Shown here one piece after another: positions 19,172 to 27,209 of a stretch of 64,000 bases of DNA. Made by a program: the position numbers and the translations under genes. The DNA lies in the NCBI GenBank assembly GCA_963746325.1, contig CAVVBC010000009.1, positions 124,001 through 188,000 on the forward strand, given 5' to 3'. How positions within the stretch are numbered: position 1 is the stretch's first letter; every line of letters begins with the position of its first letter. Origin of the DNA: RPQJ01 sp963746325. Its GTDB lineage: Bacteria; Pseudomonadota; Gammaproteobacteria; Steroidobacterales; Steroidobacteraceae. The notes below the pieces were generated by a model that saw only the letters and a program-made list of their open reading frames with translations, was not told the origin of the DNA and made no database searches.

Positions 19172-21604
19172 ATGTTGCAGCAGTCATCCGCCGTTCGTCG
19201 TGTGTCGTTCCCCTCCTTGCAGCCGCTGGCGCTCGCAATCGCCAGCGTTCTCGCGGCACACACGGCGCCGGCAGCCGAAACCACGGGCGGCCTCGAAGAG
19301 GTCATCGTGACCGCACAGCGGCGCTCCGAGAACCTGCAGGACGTTCCGATCAGCATCCAGGCGCTGGATTCGCGCCTGCTGCAACAGCTGTCGATCAGCA
19401 ACTTCGACGGGTACGCGAAGTTCCTGCCAAGCCTGTCGTTCCAGACCTTCGGCCCGGGGCAATCCCAGCTTTACGTGCGCGGCGTCACCAACGGCGGCGA
19501 CGGCCTGAGCGTGGGCGCCGCACCACTCGTCGGCATCTACCTCGACGAGCAGCCAGTCACGACCATCTTCAACAACCTCGACGTCCACATCTACGACATA
19601 GAACGGGTCGAGGCGCTGTCGGGACCGCAGGGCACCCTGTTCGGCGCGAGCTCGATGTCCGGCACGCTGCGCATCATCACCAAGAAGCCCGAGATCGGAA
19701 AGTTCGAGGCCGGCTACGATCTCGGCGTCACGCAGGTGGACTCGGGCGGGTCGGGCGGCAGTATCGAAGGGTTCGTGAACCTGCCGGTGTCGGACCGCGC
19801 AGCGATTCGACTGGTGGGCTACACCAGCAGGGATCCGGGTTACATCGACAACGTCACGCCGGACCCGCTGCAGGTTTTTCCGACCTCAGGCATCGTGCGT
19901 GACAACAGCGACCTGCGGAAAGAAAACTTCAACGACGTAGAGACCACCGGCGCGCGGGCCGCGCTGAAGTTCGACATCAACGACACCTGGACCGTGAGCC
20001 CGGCCGTGACCTGGCAGTCCCAGGACGCCGACGGCTTCTTCGCCACCGACACCGCCTTGGGCGACCGCAAGATCGCGCGCTACAGCCGGGACTACAACGA
20101 AGACAGCTGGTACCAGGCCGCACTCACCGTGCAGGGCAAGATTGCCAAGTTCGATGTCATCTACAGTGGCGGTTACCTCGATCGCGACATCGACAACTCG
20201 TACGATTATTCGGACTACTCGTTCGGCTACGATTCGTACTACGTCGACAACCCGGATTACTTCGGCAACTATTTCCTCGACAACAACGGCGACTTCATCG
20301 ATCCCTCGCAGTACACCGTCAACCGCGCGAATTTCACCAAGCAGACGCACGAGGTGCGCATTTCGTCACCGGCGGACGAGAAGGTGCGCTGGGTGGCAGG
20401 GTTGTTCCTGCAGCGGCAGACGAACGACAACTACAACGCCTACACGGTGGACGGTCTCGCCGACGACCGCTCCATCACCGGCCAGCCGGGCGTCAATTAC
20501 CTCAACTCCACTACGCGCGAGGATGTCGATCGCGCCATCTTCGCCGAGGTGGCGGTCGATTTCGCCGACGCCTGGACGGTGACGCTGGGCGGCCGGGCCT
20601 TCGACTACGACAGCGAAGTCGTCGGCTTCTTCGGCTTCGGGCCCTTCTATTCGAGCCGGGTCGGCGAAGGCGTCGACTCGGGCGCCCCGTGCACACCCGA
20701 CTCGATCGGCCGACAGCCCTCGCTGCGCCCCTGCAACAACATCGACTCGGATACGGACGGCTCGGATTTCACGGGTCGCCTCAACGTGACGTACCGCATC
20801 GACGCCGACCGCATGCTGTACGCGACGTACTCGAGCGGCTTCCGGCCAGGCGGCGTCAATCGCAACCCGGTGCGACCGCCCTTCCAACCCGACGAACTGG
20901 AGAACTACGAGGTGGGCTGGAAGACTGGCTGGGCTGCGGGGCGCGTGCGCTGGAACGGCGCGGTGTTCTTCGAGCAATGGGACGATGCGCAGTTCGGCGT
21001 CTCGGGCCCCAACAACATCACCGAAGTCGTCAACGCGGGTCGCGCCGAGATCTTGGGGCTCGAATCGGACGTGCAGTGGGCAGTCAACGACCAGCTCACG
21101 TTGTCGGCCTCGGCCACCTTTCTCGACACCGAACTCAAGACCAACTCCTGCCAGTTCGTGAATCCGCAGTTCGACTGCACGATTCCCGGGCCGCCGGCCT
21201 CTGATGGCGGCGAACCGCAGGACAACTTCACGCTGGCGCCGGCGGGCACCCGCCTGCCGGTGTCCCCGGAACTCAAGATGAATGCCATCGCGCGTTATGA
21301 CTTCAAGGTCGCGACGTTCGATGCCTTCGCGCAGGGCGCCGTCGTGTACCAGAGCGACGTCATTCCGGCGCTGGCGGTGGATGACGCAGCGGTCATCGGC
21401 AAGCAACCGTCGTTCACGACTGCCGACCTGTCGTTCGGCCTTGCGAGAGGCAACTGGACGGCAGAGCTGTTCGTGGAGAACGTCACCGACGAACTCGGCG
21501 AGGTCACCCGCTATACGGCGTGTTCACCTTCGATCTGCCCGTCGCCACTCGTCCTCACCGTGCGACCGCGGACGTACGGGCTGAAGTTCGGGCAGAGGTT
21601 CTGA
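19172..21604 (+). CDS. TonB-dependent outer-membrane receptor
   Basis: 810 residues with a signal peptide and the sequence LEEVIVTAQRRSENLQDVPI, the plug start typical of the large receptor group of sphingomonads and Steroidobacter-like gammaproteobacteria. The plug contains VERVEALSGPQGTLFGASSM-like motifs (as IERVEALSGPQGTLFG). The barrel is Tyr/Asp-rich and ends in the aromatic GLKFGQRF. The ligand is not predictable; receptors of this group import organic substrates as often as iron. The middle position between an exported phosphatase-type hydrolase and a CocE/NonD hydrolase suggests a dedicated organic nutrient. Start at ATG 19172, preceded by AAGGAAGGGA. Confidence 0.92.
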   Translation: MLQQSSAVRRVSFPSLQPLALAIASVLAAHTAPAAETTGGLEEVIVTAQRRSENLQDVPISIQALDSRLLQQLSISNFDGYAKFLPSLSFQTFGPGQSQLYVRGVTNGGDGLSVGAAPLVGIYLDEQPVTTIFNNLDVHIYDIERVEALSGPQGTLFGASSMSGTLRIITKKPEIGKFEAGYDLGVTQVDSGGSGGSIEGFVNLPVSDRAAIRLVGYTSRDPGYIDNVTPDPLQVFPTSGIVRDNSDLRKENFNDVETTGARAALKFDINDTWTVSPAVTWQSQDADGFFATDTALGDRKIARYSRDYNEDSWYQAALTVQGKIAKFDVIYSGGYLDRDIDNSYDYSDYSFGYDSYYVDNPDYFGNYFLDNNGDFIDPSQYTVNRANFTKQTHEVRISSPADEKVRWVAGLFLQRQTNDNYNAYTVDGLADDRSITGQPGVNYLNSTTREDVDRAIFAEVAVDFADAWTVTLGGRAFDYDSEVVGFFGFGPFYSSRVGEGVDSGAPCTPDSIGRQPSLRPCNNIDSDTDGSDFTGRLNVTYRIDADRMLYATYSSGFRPGGVNRNPVRPPFQPDELENYEVGWKTGWAAGRVRWNGAVFFEQWDDAQFGVSGPNNITEVVNAGRAEILGLESDVQWAVNDQLTLSASATFLDTELKTNSCQFVNPQFDCTIPGPPASDGGEPQDNFTLAPAGTRLPVSPELKMNAIARYDFKVATFDAFAQGAVVYQSDVIPALAVDDAAVIGKQPSFTTADLSFGLARGNWTAELFVENVTDELGEVTRYTACSPSICPSPLVLTVRPRTYGLKFGQRF

Positions 21605-21620
21605 CCGCACAGGCCGGCCG

Positions 21621-23685
21621 GTGAAGCGGATATTGCTGCTGCTGCCGCTGTTGCTGCTGCTTAACGGCGTGGCAGGGGCAGCCGCGCCGTCGACGCCGCA
21701 GTACGGCATGGAGTTGCAGGAGGCCTGGATCGTCCTGCCGGACGGCGTGCGCCTGGCCGCCGACCTGTATCGGCCCACCGGCGCCGCGGCCGACGCGAAG
21801 TTCCCGGTGCTGCTCGAGTACCTGCCCTACCGCAAGACCGAAGCGCGGGGGCGCAACTGGCCGCTCTACTCGTACTTCGTGCAGCGCGGCTACGTGGTCG
21901 CGCGCGTGGACATTCGCGGTACCGGCAACAGCGAAGGCACGCTCGTCCCGTACGAGTACTCGGACATCGAACTCGACGACGGCGAAGACGTCATCGCGTG
22001 GCTTGCGCAACAGCCGTGGTCGACGGGCGCCGTGGGCATGTTCGGCATCTCCTGGGGCGGCTTCAACGCGATCCAGCTCGCGGGTCGCAAGCCACCGGCG
22101 TTGCGGGCGTTCATCGCTGTCCACGCCACGGACGACCTGTACCAGGAAGACGTCCACTACATGGACGGCATCATGCACCTGGATTCCTGGGAGATGAGCC
22201 AGGACCTCGACAATGCCCGCCCCGGGGCGCCGGGCTATGTGATGGACGAGGCCTACTTCAGGGACCGCTTCGACACGCCGCCGTGGATGCTGACGTGGAA
22301 GCGCGAACAGCGCGACGGTCCGTTCTGGGATCGGGCTTCATGGCGCGACCGTCAGCCGCAGATCACCGTGCCGGGCTTCTACATCGGCGGCTGGTACGAC
22401 GGCTACCGCGACGTGATCCCGCGCGTGCTCGAACACGCCGGCGGCCCGGTGAAGGCCATGATCGGGCCGTGGTCGCACGCGTGGCCGCACGAGCCGTACC
22501 CGAAGCCCGGCATGGAATGGCGGCACGAGGCCGTGCGCTGGTTCGATCACTGGCTCAAGGGTGCCGACACCGGCATCCTGCGCGAGCCGCGCTTCGCCGT
22601 GTACGTGCGCGACTGGCACCCACCGGGACCGTACCTCGACACGGCGCCCGGGCACTGGCGCTGGGAAGACGGCTGGCCGATCGCGCGCATCGAGCAGCGG
22701 CCGCTGAACCTGCGCAACGATCACACGCTGGGCGAGGCCGACACGACACGGGCCACGCATCGCCTGCGCTACACGCCGGGCATCGGCATCGAGGCAGGCG
22801 GGCCCGTGATGTGGTGGGGAGACGTCGCCCACGACCAGCGACCCACCGACGCCTTCAGCCTGGTGTACGACTCCGCGCCGCTGACGGCCGACCTGGAGAT
22901 CCTGGGACTGCCGCGCGCGCTGCTGCGCGTCAGTGCCGACGCGCCGCGCGCCAACTGGTTCGCGCGCATCTCCGACGTCGCTCCGGACGGCACCGTGACG
23001 CAGGTGGCGGGCGCCGGCTTCAATGGCAATCACCGGCGCTCGGCCCGCGCGCCCGAGTTGCTCACGCCCGGCGAGGAATTCCCGCTGGACATCGCCATGC
23101 ATTTCACCTCGTGGGTGTTCCCGCAAGGGCACCGCATCCGCGTGGCGATCAACAACTCGCAATGGCCGATGCTGTGGCCGTCACCGCACCCGATGACGAC
23201 GACGCTCGCGATCGGTGGACCCGACGGCGCGCGCGTCATCTTGCCGGTGGTGCCGAAAGCAGCGCGTCCCGCACCGGCTGTTCCTGCCGCCGGAGTCCAG
23301 TCCGGCGCTGGCGGGCTTCGAGCCGCTCGACAACGGCACGCCGTCGGGTTACGGCGAGATTGCCGAGGTGCGCCGCAATCCGCAGACGGGCACGGTCGTC
23401 GCGGTGGCGACCAACGCCGGAGCCGAACGTCGTCCGTGGGGCATCGAGCGCTACTCGGAGCGGATCGAGCACAGCACGTCGGAGGCGCACCCCGAGAACA
23501 CGTCGATGACTGGCACGCACCGCATGGAAGTGGACCTGCCCGAGCGCAAGCTGCGGTGGGAAGCAGACCTGGTGTTTCGCAGCGACCTCACCGGGTACGA
23601 CTACGAGTATGTCCGGCGCGTGTACGAGAACGGCAAGCTGCTGCGGGAAAAGCGCTGGACCCAGCGCTTTCCGCGCGATCCCTGA
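21621..23685 (+). CDS. CocE/NonD family (X-Pro dipeptidyl-peptidase-like) exported hydrolase, frameshifted
   Basis: Starts at GTG 21621, 17 bases after the receptor stop. A signal peptide (RILLLLPLLLLLNGVAGA) is followed by an alpha/beta hydrolase domain with the nucleophile elbow GISWGG (Ser144), an acid in the GGWYDGY region and a His in WSHAWPHEP. A C-terminal jelly-roll domain (PLTADLEILGLPRALLRVSA) completes the cocaine esterase / glutaryl-7-ACA acylase architecture. At VPK (about 23256) the frame breaks: one extra A in the AAA at 23256-23258 explains it. Reading on in the shifted frame gives RVPHRLFLPPESSPALAGFE down to the stop at 23685. Joined length is about 687 residues. It hydrolyses ester or amide bonds. 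Confidence 0.87.
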
Positions 23686-23690
23686 CCCAA

Positions 23691-24254
23691 CTACTCGCCC
23701 GCGTGCTGGAACGGCTGCCGGGCGAAGAGGCGCCGCACCATGGGCTCGAAGTGCTCCAGCGGCAGCGTGTCGTAGGCAGGATCGAACGAGCACTGATCCC
23801 AGCGATGGCAGAAATCGACCGCCGCAGCGTAGTACGGATGCTCGCGGTAGCGGTCACGGGCATGGCGGTCGCCACCCGTGTGGTGCGCAAAGTAGTAGGC
23901 CTGGAAGACGCCGTGGTGCTGGACGATCCACCAGGTTCGCTCGGACACGTACGGGCGCAGGATGGCGGCGGCAAACTCGGCGTGATTGTGCGGGGCCAGC
24001 GCGTCGCCCAGGTCATGCAGCAGCGCCGCAACCACGAGCTCGTCGTCCGCTCCGTCGCGCAGCGCACGCGTGGCCGTCTGCAGCGCGTGCTGCTGACGGT
24101 CGATCGCGTACCCTGCGAACGTGGAGCCCTGGGCGCGGAAGTAGCCGAGCACGCGGTCGGCGATCGCGTTCGAGTAGTCGTCCTCGAGCCGCTGCAGGTA
24201 GCTGAACTCCTCGCGGGTGCCGTCTTCCATGCGAGTGAAGCGCACGCGTGTCAT
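23691..24254 (-). CDS. HD-domain protein, candidate PhnZ/MIOX-like diiron oxygenase
   Basis: 187 residues. The metal-binding pattern is QQHALQ, LLHDLGD, NHAEFAA, VQHHGVF and HRWDQC. Besides the His-Asp pair there are extra histidines and a late Asp, as in HD-domain mixed-valent diiron oxygenases such as PhnZ and myo-inositol oxygenase, rather than a minimal HD phosphohydrolase. The local order (GYAID, then QQH, GADDELV, LHDLG, NH, AAxILRPYVS, then H) parallels PhnZ as I remember it. No phosphonate genes are nearby, so the substrate is open; a hydrolase remains possible. It is convergent with the CocE gene, six bases apart, and divergent from the next PLP enzyme. Confidence 0.7.
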   Translation of the reverse strand: MTRVRFTRMEDGTREEFSYLQRLEDDYSNAIADRVLGYFRAQGSTFAGYAIDRQQHALQTATRALRDGADDELVVAALLHDLGDALAPHNHAEFAAAILRPYVSERTWWIVQHHGVFQAYYFAHHTGGDRHARDRYREHPYYAAAVDFCHRWDQCSFDPAYDTLPLEHFEPMVRRLFARQPFQHAGE

Positions 24255-24398
24255 GACAGCCTGCCAATGTCCGGCTCGAGCGCCATGGACGACATTTTTC
24301 TCTCCTGCACAGGGCGCCGAAGGGGTTCGTAACAGTACCCTGTTGCTGCAGAATGCGGGAGGTCATGCAGACCCACTCTCTGCTGGAGCCAGGTAGCC

Positions 24399-25628
24399 AT
24401 GAGTTCGCTCGACCTCGACTTCGTTCGTGCGCAGTTTCCTGCCTTTGCTGAGCCGAGTCTCGCCGGCTTTGGCCACTTCGAGAATGCGGGCGGATCGTTC
24501 GCCTGCGGCCAGGCAATCACCGCGCTGCAAAAATTCTATCAGCAGACCAAGGTACAGCCTTACTACGGCTTCGAGCCGTCAGCCACCGCGGGCGCCCGCA
24601 TGGACAGCGCGCAGCATCGCCTGGCCGAGTGGCTGAATGTCGGCCGTGATGAACTGCACCTCGGTCCCTCGACGTCGCAGAACACCTACTCGCTGGCCCA
24701 GGCATTTCGCCAGCACCTGCGCGCGGGCGACGAGGTCATCGTCACCAACCAGGATCACGAGGCCAACGTCGGCGCCTGGGCGCGACTGCAGGACGCGGGT
24801 TGCGTGGTGCGCACGTGGCAGGTGGACCCGACCGGCGAGTTGCGGATCGCAGACCTCGCCGCGCTGCTCGGGCCCCGCACACGGCTGGTTGCGTTCACGC
24901 AGTGTTCGAACGTCGTGGGCAGCATCCATCCCGTGCGGGAAATCACCGACCTGGTGCATCAGGCGGGTGCGTGGGCCGTCGTGGATGGCGTGTCCTACTG
25001 CCCGCACGGCCTGCCGGACATCGCCGCGACAGGGGCCGACATCTACCTGTTCTCCCTCTACAAGGTCTACGGACCGCACCTTGGCGCGATGTACGTCCGC
25101 GCCGAGCTCGCCGCGCAACTGCCGTCGCAGGCTCATTTCTTCAAGGGCGACGCGCTGGCGGGCCGCTTCACCCCCGCCGGTCCCGACCATGCACAGGTGG
25201 CGGCGGTGAATGGAGTGATCGACTACCTGGAAGCCGTGGCTGCGCGACACGGGCACGGGCAGCGCCCCGTGCAGGAACAGGCTGCGGCCGTGCGGCACCT
25301 GTTTCGCGAACACGAGACCGAGCTGTTGCAGCCCCTGCTCGATTTCCTCGCAAGCCAGCGCAAGGTGCGGCTGATCGGCGCCACTCGCGCGGACTCGCGC
25401 GCACCGACCGTGGCGTTCACGGTGGCCGGGCTGTCGTCCGCAACCCTTGCGCGACAGCTGGCCGACCTGAACATCGGCGTCGGCAACGGCAATTTCTACG
25501 CGTACCGCCTGCTGCAGGCGCTGGGAATCGACACCACCGAGGGCGTCGTGCGCGCATCGTTCGTGCACTACACCTCGGCATCCGAGGTGGACCGCCTGAT
25601 CGCCGCGCTGACGCTGTTGCTGCATTGA
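24399..25628 (+). CDS. Class V aminotransferase / cysteine-desulfurase-like PLP enzyme
   Basis: 409 residues. The fold-type I PLP signature is visible: substrate/phosphate segment GPSTSQNTYSLAQAF, Asp196 in VVDGVSY (binds the pyridine nitrogen), and the Schiff-base Lys222 in FSLYKVYGPHLG. There is no clear catalytic cysteine loop of IscS/SufS type, so I do not call it a desulfurase. Homologues are annotated as aminotransferase class V or selenocysteine lyase/isopenicillin N epimerase-like. It follows the divergent HD-domain gene and precedes the BKACE gene by about 170 bases. Confidence 0.85.
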   Translation: MSSLDLDFVRAQFPAFAEPSLAGFGHFENAGGSFACGQAITALQKFYQQTKVQPYYGFEPSATAGARMDSAQHRLAEWLNVGRDELHLGPSTSQNTYSLAQAFRQHLRAGDEVIVTNQDHEANVGAWARLQDAGCVVRTWQVDPTGELRIADLAALLGPRTRLVAFTQCSNVVGSIHPVREITDLVHQAGAWAVVDGVSYCPHGLPDIAATGADIYLFSLYKVYGPHLGAMYVRAELAAQLPSQAHFFKGDALAGRFTPAGPDHAQVAAVNGVIDYLEAVAARHGHGQRPVQEQAAAVRHLFREHETELLQPLLDFLASQRKVRLIGATRADSRAPTVAFTVAGLSSATLARQLADLNIGVGNGNFYAYRLLQALGIDTTEGVVRASFVHYTSASEVDRLIAALTLLLH

Positions 25629-25689
25629 GCGAATACCCGTCGCGCCGGGCCTGAAGGGGTCGGCGTGCAGCCTGGCGCGGCGGTGACTT

Positions 25690-25711
25690 TATTATTACCG
25701 TCGTTATAATA
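25690..25711 (+). promoter_or_regulatory. AT-rich dyad and -10-like box upstream of the BKACE gene
   Basis: TATTAT (25690-25695) and ATAATA (25706-25711) are perfect arms separated by ten bases. They overlap TATAAT at 25705-25710, an ideal -10 hexamer, 86 bases before the BKACE start. It is a conspicuous AT-rich island in GC-rich DNA and is probably a promoter with an overlapping operator. Confidence 0.5.
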
Positions 25712-25796
25712 TGGCCGCTACTGCGCCCAGGTTGCCGGCTCCGCGACGCATCGTGGCCGGCCCGCATCGTCGCTCGACACGCCAAGGGGAACCGCC

Positions 25797-26698
25797 TTGA
25801 ACCCTGAAGTCTTCATCACCTGCGCCGTGACCGGCGACGACACCAAGGTCGCCAAGAGCCCTCACTGCGCCATCACGCCCGAGCAGATCGCACAGACCGC
25901 CATCGAGGCGGCGCAGGCCGGTGCGGCCATCGTCCACATCCACGTGCGCGATCCTGCCACCGGCGCGTTCAGCATGGAGACCCGCCACTACCGCGAAGTG
26001 GTCAAGCGCATCCGCGAGAGCGGCACCGACGTCATCGTCAACCTCACCTGTGGCATGGGCGGGTACATCGTCATCGGCGAGAACGGGCTCAAGGACACGC
26101 CGGCTCCCGGCAGCGACTTCGTGACGCAGGAAGAGCGCATGAAGCACGTGATCGAGTTGTGCCACGAAGGGCTGTACCGGCCCGACATCTGCACGCTCGA
26201 CTGCGGCAGCCTCAACTTCGGCGAGGGCAGCCTGCGTCTACGTCAGCACGCCGGACATGCTGCGCGAGGGCGCACAGATGCCCGCGACCTCGGCGTCAAG
26301 CGCCGAGATGGAGATCTTCGACACCGGCCACCTGTGGTTCGTGAAGCAGCTGGTCGAGGAGGGGCTGATCGACGCACCGGCGATGTTCCAGCTCTGCATG
26401 GGCATCCCGTACGGCGCGCCGGCCGACACCGGGCACCTGGCCGCGATGGTCAACTAGCTGCCGGCGGAGAGCCGTCTGGGCGTCGTTCGCCCTCGGCCGC
26501 ATGCAGATGCCGTGGGTGGCGCAGTCGATCCTGCTCGGCGGCCACGTGCGCGTCGGGCTCGAGGACAACCTCTACCTCAGCAAGGGCGTGAAGGCGACCA
26601 ACGCGCAGCTGGTCGAGCAGGCACGCTCGATCATCGAGGCGATGGGTGCGCGCATCCTGACGCCGGCCGAAACGCGCGACCGCCTGCGCCTGCGCTGA
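25797..26698 (+). pseudogene. BKACE (beta-keto acid cleavage enzyme, DUF849), multiply disrupted
   Basis: TTG start with AAGGGG upstream. The N-terminal half is intact and has HIHVRDP (His47, His49, the zinc ligands) and LTCGMGGY. From residue 145 onwards the gene is broken: an extra base near 26232-26235 before VYVSTPDMLR, a compensating pair of indels near 26276 and 26301 around DARDLGVK, an in-frame TAG at 26455-26457 where a CAG codon would fit, and another extra base near 26468 before VWASFALGRMQMP. The remaining conserved end (GGHVRVGLEDNLYLSKG) is readable to 26698. In carnitine degradation this enzyme cleaves dehydrocarnitine with acetyl-CoA to betainyl-CoA and acetoacetate. All lesions fall within 240 bases, so a local sequence-quality problem is possible. 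Confidence 0.85.
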
Positions 26699-26705
26699 CC
26701 GCCGC

Positions 26706-27185
26706 ATGGACTGGCGACCCACCGACTATCACTGCGCCATCGACCCGCTCTGGATCGACTACAACGGGCACCTGCGCGATGCCTACTACACGCTCGTGTT
26801 CAGCCAGGCCGTAGACGCGCTGATGGACGAAGTCGGCCTCGACGACGCCTACCGGGCGCGGTCAGGTTGCACGCTGTTCACGCTCGAGACGCACCTCCAC
26901 TACCTGCGCGAGATCAAGGCCAGCGACGCGATCAGCGTGCGTGCGCGCGCCCTCGGCGTCGATGCCAAGCGCATGCACGTGGGACTGGCGCTGCATTGCC
27001 CCCGCCTCGAGGAGCCCGCGGCCCTCGGCGAGTTCATGCTGCTGCACGTGCAGCAGCAGCCGGCGCCGAGAAGCGCGGTTTTCCCACCCGACGTCCAGCA
27101 GCGACTCGAGCGCTGGCTGGCTGCCGATCAGCTGCTGCCGTCACCGGCACTCAGCTCGCGCCGGATGGAACTGCCGCAGCGCTGA
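26706..27185 (+). CDS. Hot-dog-fold thioesterase, betainyl-CoA thioesterase-like
   Basis: 159 residues, starting eight bases after the BKACE end. The N-terminus has IDPLWIDYNGHLRDAYYTLV, the hot-dog 4HBT active-site region with D-Y-N-G-H. It is clearly related to the C-terminal thioesterase domain of the carnitine dehydrogenase fusion at 44.8 kb (EWIDYNGHMSESRYLQVF). Stand-alone thioesterases next to BKACE genes are known from the carnitine operon, where they release betaine from betainyl-CoA. That role is inferred here from position and sequence. Part of an apparent operon with the acyl-CoA synthetase and CaiD-like genes. Confidence 0.82.
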   Translation: MDWRPTDYHCAIDPLWIDYNGHLRDAYYTLVFSQAVDALMDEVGLDDAYRARSGCTLFTLETHLHYLREIKASDAISVRARALGVDAKRMHVGLALHCPRLEEPAALGEFMLLHVQQQPAPRSAVFPPDVQQRLERWLAADQLLPSPALSSRRMELPQR

Positions 27186-27209
27186 ACGCGCCGCCACCGC
27201 AGGCAACGC

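Noticed and set aside
24399..25628. Calling the class V PLP enzyme a SufS/IscS cysteine desulfurase
   Set aside because: No clear catalytic Cys loop and no Fe-S assembly genes nearby.
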